DNA of 64,000 nt. It comes from Bog-375 sp049587755 (GTDB taxonomy: Bacteria > Acidobacteriota > Terriglobia > Bryobacterales > Bryobacteraceae). The stretch covers positions 62,001 through 126,000 of the forward strand of contig JBAVEN010000079.1 of the NCBI GenBank assembly GCA_049587755.1, written 5' to 3'. The notes below the pieces were generated by a model that searched no databases, was not told where the DNA came from, and saw only the letters and a list, made by a program, of their open reading frames with translations. Each line of letters starts with the position of its first letter. Positions within the stretch are counted from its first letter, which is position 1. The position numbers were made by a program, and so were the translations under genes. Shown here piece after piece: positions 60,043-64,000 of this stretch.

Positions 60043-61879
60043 GTTGTTCGACTGGAATCGGACCGAAGTGGTCTATCCGCGCGATCGCACCATTGCCGAG
60101 CTGTTCGTGCAACAGGCTTCGCGGACGCCTGAGGCGATTGCCGTAGTCGCAGGGGACCACCGGTTGAGCTACCGCGAACTCGATGAACGTTCCAACCGGC
60201 TGGCGAGGCATCTTCAGAGGCTTGGGGTGAAGCCAGAAACACTGGTCGGCGTGGCAATGGAACGATCGGAGGAAATCGTAGTCAGTCTGCTCGGAATCCT
60301 GAAAGCCGGTGGGGCTTACGTTCCGTTGGATCCCAGCCATCCCAAAGCGCGGCTCTCTCTGGTGATTGAGGACTCCGGCCTGCCATGGATACTCACAACG
60401 CTGCAGATACGCGGGCGGCTTCCCGTTGCCGAAGACCGTCTCGTGGTGCTCGACACCGAGGCTCCCTCAATTGCTCTGCACAGTGGCCAGGCGGTCGATT
60501 GCAATTCCACTGCCGAGAACCTGGCATACGTGATTTACACGTCCGGTTCGACGGGAAAGCCAAAAGGCGTGATGATCGAACACCGCAACGTAGTCAATTT
60601 CTTTACCGGCATGGACCGGGCCATCGGACGCGGACCTGGGGTCTGGCTGGCGGTAACAAGTATCTCATTCGACATTTCGGTGCTAGAGCTTCTGTGGACC
60701 CTGACCCGCGGCTTCCAGGTCGTGATCCATGGCGATGAAGGTACTCATACGATTGCAGATGAGATTGCGAGGCACGGCGTTACGCATATGCAAATGACGC
60801 CTTCATTGGCCCGTGTACTGACGATGGACCCGCGCTCGTTCACATCGCTCAGCTCGTTGAAACAGTTGTTGTTGGGAGGAGAAGCGTTGCCCGCTTCCCT
60901 GGTGGCCAAGCTTCGCCTCGTATGTCACGGCGAGATCTGTAATATGTACGGGCCGACCGAGACAACGATCTGGTCGACTACGTATCACGTGGAAGAACCG
61001 GGCAGCGCCATCCCGATCGGTCGGCCCATCGCCAACACCCAGGTCTATATCCTCGACGAAGGATTGAACCCCGTTCCAGTGGGGGAGATCGGGGAGCTGT
61101 CCATTGGCGGAGATGGTGTGGTTCGGGGCTACTGGAATCGGCCCGAGCTGACGGCGGAGCGATTCCTCAACGATCCCTTTCGGCCGGGAGGGCGTATCTA
61201 TCGAACCGGTGATCTTGCGCGCTACTTGCCGGACGGGAATGTCGAGTACCTGGGCCGTTCTGATTTTCAGATCAAGATTCGAGGGTTTCGAGTTGAGCTC
61301 GGCGAGATCGAAGCGATCCTGGAGCAGCAGCCCGGAGTGAGGCAAGCGGCGGTGGTGGCCCGGGAAGATAAAGCAGAAGACAAACGCCTAGTTGCCTACC
61401 TGACGCCGACCGGCGATCAGAGGGTGGCTCCGGAGACTTTGCGTTTCGCGCTCGCGTCGAAGCTTCCGGAGTACATGATTCCTTCCAGCTTCGTCTTCCT
61501 GGAAGCCCTGCCTCTCACAGAAAACCTGAAACTTGACCGCAACTCGCTGCTGCGACTGCCACCGCCGGATCAGGCACCCAGCGCGGTGCTGGATCCACCG
61601 AGGAACGACCTCGAACGCATCATCGCCGGCGCGTGGCAAGAAGCCCTAGGACTCAATAGCGTCGGCCTCGATGATAACTTCTTCGATCTCGGTGCTCACT
61701 CGCTGACAGTCGCCGAAGTTCAGGTGAGATTGCAGGAAGCTCTGGAACGCGAGATTCCGCTTGTAGATCTGTTCCAGTTTTCCACAGTGCGCGCGCTTGC
61801 CGTCCACCTTGGTGGAGCTTCGGCGCAGCACTCGGCTTCGGACCGCGCCAAGCGGCGTTTGGCGGCCCGCAGGCCTTGA
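60029..61879 (+). CDS. NRPS adenylation-PCP loading module, likely glycine-specific
   Basis: The start is TTG at 60029, with GGAGG at 60019-60023; the frame from 60002 has no ribosome site. The A domain has YVIYTSGSTGKPKG (A3, about residue 166), MYGPTETTIW (A5), YRTGDLARYLPDGNVEYLGR (A7), RGFRVELGEIEAIL (A8) and ENLKLDRN (A10 with Lys). A PCP with DLGAHSLTVAEV follows (Ser about 557). No condensation domain is present, so it is a free loading unit. The ten-residue code reads D-I-L-Q-L-G-M-I-W-K by alignment, one change from the code I recall for glycine. It ends 10 bases before the PKS gene. Confidence 0.92.
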   Translation: MLPVELFDWNRTEVVYPRDRTIAELFVQQASRTPEAIAVVAGDHRLSYRELDERSNRLARHLQRLGVKPETLVGVAMERSEEIVVSLLGILKAGGAYVPLDPSHPKARLSLVIEDSGLPWILTTLQIRGRLPVAEDRLVVLDTEAPSIALHSGQAVDCNSTAENLAYVIYTSGSTGKPKGVMIEHRNVVNFFTGMDRAIGRGPGVWLAVTSISFDISVLELLWTLTRGFQVVIHGDEGTHTIADEIARHGVTHMQMTPSLARVLTMDPRSFTSLSSLKQLLLGGEALPASLVAKLRLVCHGEICNMYGPTETTIWSTTYHVEEPGSAIPIGRPIANTQVYILDEGLNPVPVGEIGELSIGGDGVVRGYWNRPELTAERFLNDPFRPGGRIYRTGDLARYLPDGNVEYLGRSDFQIKIRGFRVELGEIEAILEQQPGVRQAAVVAREDKAEDKRLVAYLTPTGDQRVAPETLRFALASKLPEYMIPSSFVFLEALPLTENLKLDRNSLLRLPPPDQAPSAVLDPPRNDLERIIAGAWQEALGLNSVGLDDNFFDLGAHSLTVAEVQVRLQEALEREIPLVDLFQFSTVRALAVHLGGASAQHSASDRAKRRLAARRP

Positions 61880-61889
61880 GAAAAACACG

Positions 61890-64000
61890 ATGAAAGACTC
61901 GAAGATCGCAATTGTCGGTATGGCCGGGCGCTTTCCAGGCGCCCGCAACTTGTCGGAGTTCTGGCGGAATCTGCGGGATGGCGTCGAGTCGGTGCGCCGC
62001 CTTTCGGATGCGGACCTTTTGGCAGCGGGCGTACCGCCTGAAGAACTGGCAGACCCGGACTACGTAAAGGCCGCGGCCGTGTTGGAGGACATCGCCATGT
62101 TCGACGCCTCCTTCTTCGGCTTCAGTCCCAGAGACGCCTCCATCATGGATCCACAACACCGGCATTTCCTGGAGTGTGCCTGGGAAGCGCTCGAAGATGC
62201 AGGTCACCCTCCACAGGGATTTGAAGGATCGATCGGTGTCTATGCAGGATCGGGGCTGAACTCCTATCTGATCTATAACCTGCTTGCCAACCGTCGTCTG
62301 CGGGAGACCGCGGGATTGTTCCAACTTAAGCAGACTGGTAACGACAAGGATGTCCTGTCCACTCGAGTTTCGTATCAGCTCAACTTGCGTGGACCGAGTG
62401 TTAACGTGCAGACGGCGTGCTCCACTTCTCTGGTGGCGGTGCATGTGGCGTGCCAGAGTCTCCTCAATCAGGAATGTGACATGGCTTTGGCCGGCGGGGT
62501 TACCATCGAAATCCCGCACGGGCGCGGATACCAGTTCCGCGAAGGCGAGATTCTCTCTCGCGACGGTCATTGCAGGGCGTTTGACGCCGCTTCGACCGGG
62601 ACGGTATTCGGAAGCGGACTGGGTATTGTTGTGCTGCGGCGTTTGGAAGACGCCCTCGCAGACCGGGACAATATCCGCGCTGTGATTCTCGGCTCCGCGA
62701 TCAACAACGATGGCGCCCGTAAGGTGGGCTATCTGGCGCCGAGCGTGGAAGGACAGGCCGAGGTAATCGCCGAGGCCCTGGACGTGGCAGGGGTCACCGC
62801 CGATGATGTTTCATATGTTGAGGCACACGGAACCGGGACGACGGTCGGTGACCCGATCGAAATCAGGGCCCTCACTCGAGCCTTTCGAAAATCCAGTGCT
62901 CGTAGCGGGTATTGTGGGATCGGATCACTGAAGACCAACGTGGGCCATCTCGACGCAGCAGCCGGCGTCGCCGGCCTCATTAAGACCGTGCTCTCCCTGG
63001 AGCACGGGCAACGGCCCGCCAGCCTGCATTTTCAAAATCCGAATCCTTTGATCGAGTTCAAAGATAGCCCGTTTTTCGTCAACAGCCGCCTCGTGGACTG
63101 GGCAAACGGCGGTTCCCCCAGGCGGGCGGGCGTCACGGCGCTCGGCATCGGCGGCACGAACGCGCATGTCGTGGTGGAAGAAGCGCCGCGAGCGCAGCGA
63201 CCGGGCCAGACCAGGCCCTATCAACTGTTGACCCTATCAGCGAAGACCGAGCCGGCTGTCAAACACGCCTGCGCCAATCTCGCGGCCTACTTCGGGGAAC
63301 ATCCCGAACTGGATCTGGGCGACGTCGCCTTCACGTGTCAATTAGGGAGGCAAAGCTTCGCGCATCGGCGCGCGGTGGTCGCGCAGGATGTGGGCGAGGC
63401 GGCGCGCGCGCTTACGGCCGGGGACCTGAAACCAACCAGCCCCTGCCCGCCGAAAGCACCAGGCGTCGCGTTCATGTTTTCGGGACAGGGCTCCCAGTAC
63501 GTCAACATGGGTCGCGAGATTTATGAGACGGAGGCGGTTTTTCGCGAGGCGCTCGACTTTTGCGCCGAGCGGCTCGAGCCGCATCTCGGTCTCGATCTGC
63601 GCAAGCTTCTCTATCCGGCTGAAGACAAGATCGAGAACTCGACCGAGAAGCTGAATGAGACCTGGCTCACACAACCGGCCCTCTTTGCCGTTGAGTATTC
63701 ACTCGCCCGCTGGTGGATGTCGCTTGGCGTCGAACCACAGACCATGGTGGGCCACAGCATCGGTGAATACGTTGCCGCCTGTCTCGCTCAAGTTCTTACT
63801 CTCGAGGACGCACTCGAGATCACGGCCTTTCGTGGACGTCTGATTTACGGTCTCCCCACCGGTTCCATGCTGGCTGTTCCGCTGGCCCCCGGAGAAGTCG
63901 AAATCGACGGAAACCTCTCGATAGCGGCTGTCAACAACCCCCGGCAATGCGTGGTTTCCGGACCAACTTCGGCGATCGAACAACTCGAAGACAGCTTGGC
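61890..64000 (+). CDS. Type I polyketide synthase (KS-AT, continues beyond window)
   Basis: The frame is open from the ATG at 61890 to the edge, giving 703 residues. The KS has Cys177 in QTACSTSLVAVH, His313 in EAHGTGTTVGDP and His353 in NVGHLDAAAGVAG, the complete triad. A linker with PLIEFKDSPFFVNSRL and the AT follow: FSGQGSQYVNMG and VGHSIGEYVAACLA with the active Ser623 in GHSIG. The Ile after Ser points to a malonyl-type AT, but the deciding later motif lies outside. It follows the A-PCP unit and would extend the loaded amino acid by a C2 unit. No ribosome site is strong at the start. Confidence 0.94.
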   Translation, partial: MKDSKIAIVGMAGRFPGARNLSEFWRNLRDGVESVRRLSDADLLAAGVPPEELADPDYVKAAAVLEDIAMFDASFFGFSPRDASIMDPQHRHFLECAWEALEDAGHPPQGFEGSIGVYAGSGLNSYLIYNLLANRRLRETAGLFQLKQTGNDKDVLSTRVSYQLNLRGPSVNVQTACSTSLVAVHVACQSLLNQECDMALAGGVTIEIPHGRGYQFREGEILSRDGHCRAFDAASTGTVFGSGLGIVVLRRLEDALADRDNIRAVILGSAINNDGARKVGYLAPSVEGQAEVIAEALDVAGVTADDVSYVEAHGTGTTVGDPIEIRALTRAFRKSSARSGYCGIGSLKTNVGHLDAAAGVAGLIKTVLSLEHGQRPASLHFQNPNPLIEFKDSPFFVNSRLVDWANGGSPRRAGVTALGIGGTNAHVVVEEAPRAQRPGQTRPYQLLTLSAKTEPAVKHACANLAAYFGEHPELDLGDVAFTCQLGRQSFAHRRAVVAQDVGEAARALTAGDLKPTSPCPPKAPGVAFMFSGQGSQYVNMGREIYETEAVFREALDFCAERLEPHLGLDLRKLLYPAEDKIENSTEKLNETWLTQPALFAVEYSLARWWMSLGVEPQTMVGHSIGEYVAACLAQVLTLEDALEITAFRGRLIYGLPTGSMLAVPLAPGEVEIDGNLSIAAVNNPRQCVVSGPTSAIEQLEDSL

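Noticed and set aside
61653..62570. Minus-strand frame of 305 codons over the A-PCP/PKS junction
   Set aside because: It overlaps two genes with complete active-site motifs on the plus strand.
1..64000. tRNA, rRNA, CRISPR arrays, transposase genes
   Set aside because: None could be recognised by eye. The repeats seen are few and irregular, unlike CRISPR arrays, and no transposase frame was found.

Overview
The window looks like a piece of an Acidobacteriota chromosome, most likely of the Solibacter/Bryobacter type. This is inference from gene content: moderately high GC, a PEP-CTERM protein, many small Ala/Pro-rich secreted proteins, DUF1680-type glycosidases, and an exopolysaccharide (EPS) cluster with amidotransferase, deacetylase and FemAB-like genes. 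No rRNA, tRNA or CRISPR array was seen.

Layout. (1) 1-14.2 kb is core and metabolic: two secreted Pro/Ala- or Tyr-rich proteins (minus strand), a GH127-type glycosidase, a POTRA-repeat secreted protein, a lipoate block (lpdA, lipB, E2 acyltransferase), a small membrane protein, a PPK2 polyphosphate kinase and an alpha-glucan phosphorylase. (2) 14.2-18.9 kb is a toxin-antitoxin island. The DUF1778/GNAT pair, the MNT/HEPN pair and the VapBC pair look intact. A second MNT/HEPN pair is decayed, a HigA antitoxin sits behind only the last 20 codons of a HigB toxin, and a HicB antitoxin is followed by only the first 9 codons of HicA. Related short repeats, one with a conserved peptide pattern, separate the modules. 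(3) 18.9-23.7 kb is a low-density accessory stretch: a glycosidase C-terminal remnant, a PEP-CTERM protein, a small membrane protein, a cohesin-like secreted protein with a doubtful start, and an Sfp-type phosphopantetheinyl transferase. (4) 24.1-58.1 kb is a large plus-strand EPS cluster that opens with a NusG paralogue and a GGDEF-like/sugar-transferase fusion. It then has amino-sugar genes (oxidoreductase, acetyltransferase, aminotransferase), rhamnose-type genes, seven glycosyltransferases, asparagine-synthase-like amidotransferase, two deacetylase-like proteins, an ACP with an FkbH-like enzyme, FemAB-like and GNAT proteins, methyltransferases, a beta-helix protein, a Wzy-like polymerase, GalE, a Wzx-like flippase and a LbH acyltransferase. 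(5) 58.2-64 kb starts a natural-product assembly line: carbamoyltransferase, a free A-PCP loading module whose code reads close to glycine, and a type I PKS (KS-AT) cut by the window edge.

How it fits together. The NusG paralogue probably supports transcription through the long EPS operon. The sugar transferase starts the repeat unit on undecaprenyl phosphate, the glycosyltransferases and modifying enzymes build it, and Wzx/Wzy export and polymerise it. The PPTase at 22.6-23.3 kb could activate both the ACP at 39.5 kb and the PCP/PKS at the end. Several intergenic stretches hold gene remnants (an SDR start, a GNAT start, a glycosidase end), showing repeated insertion and deletion. All functions are read from sequence motifs; no database search was possible.
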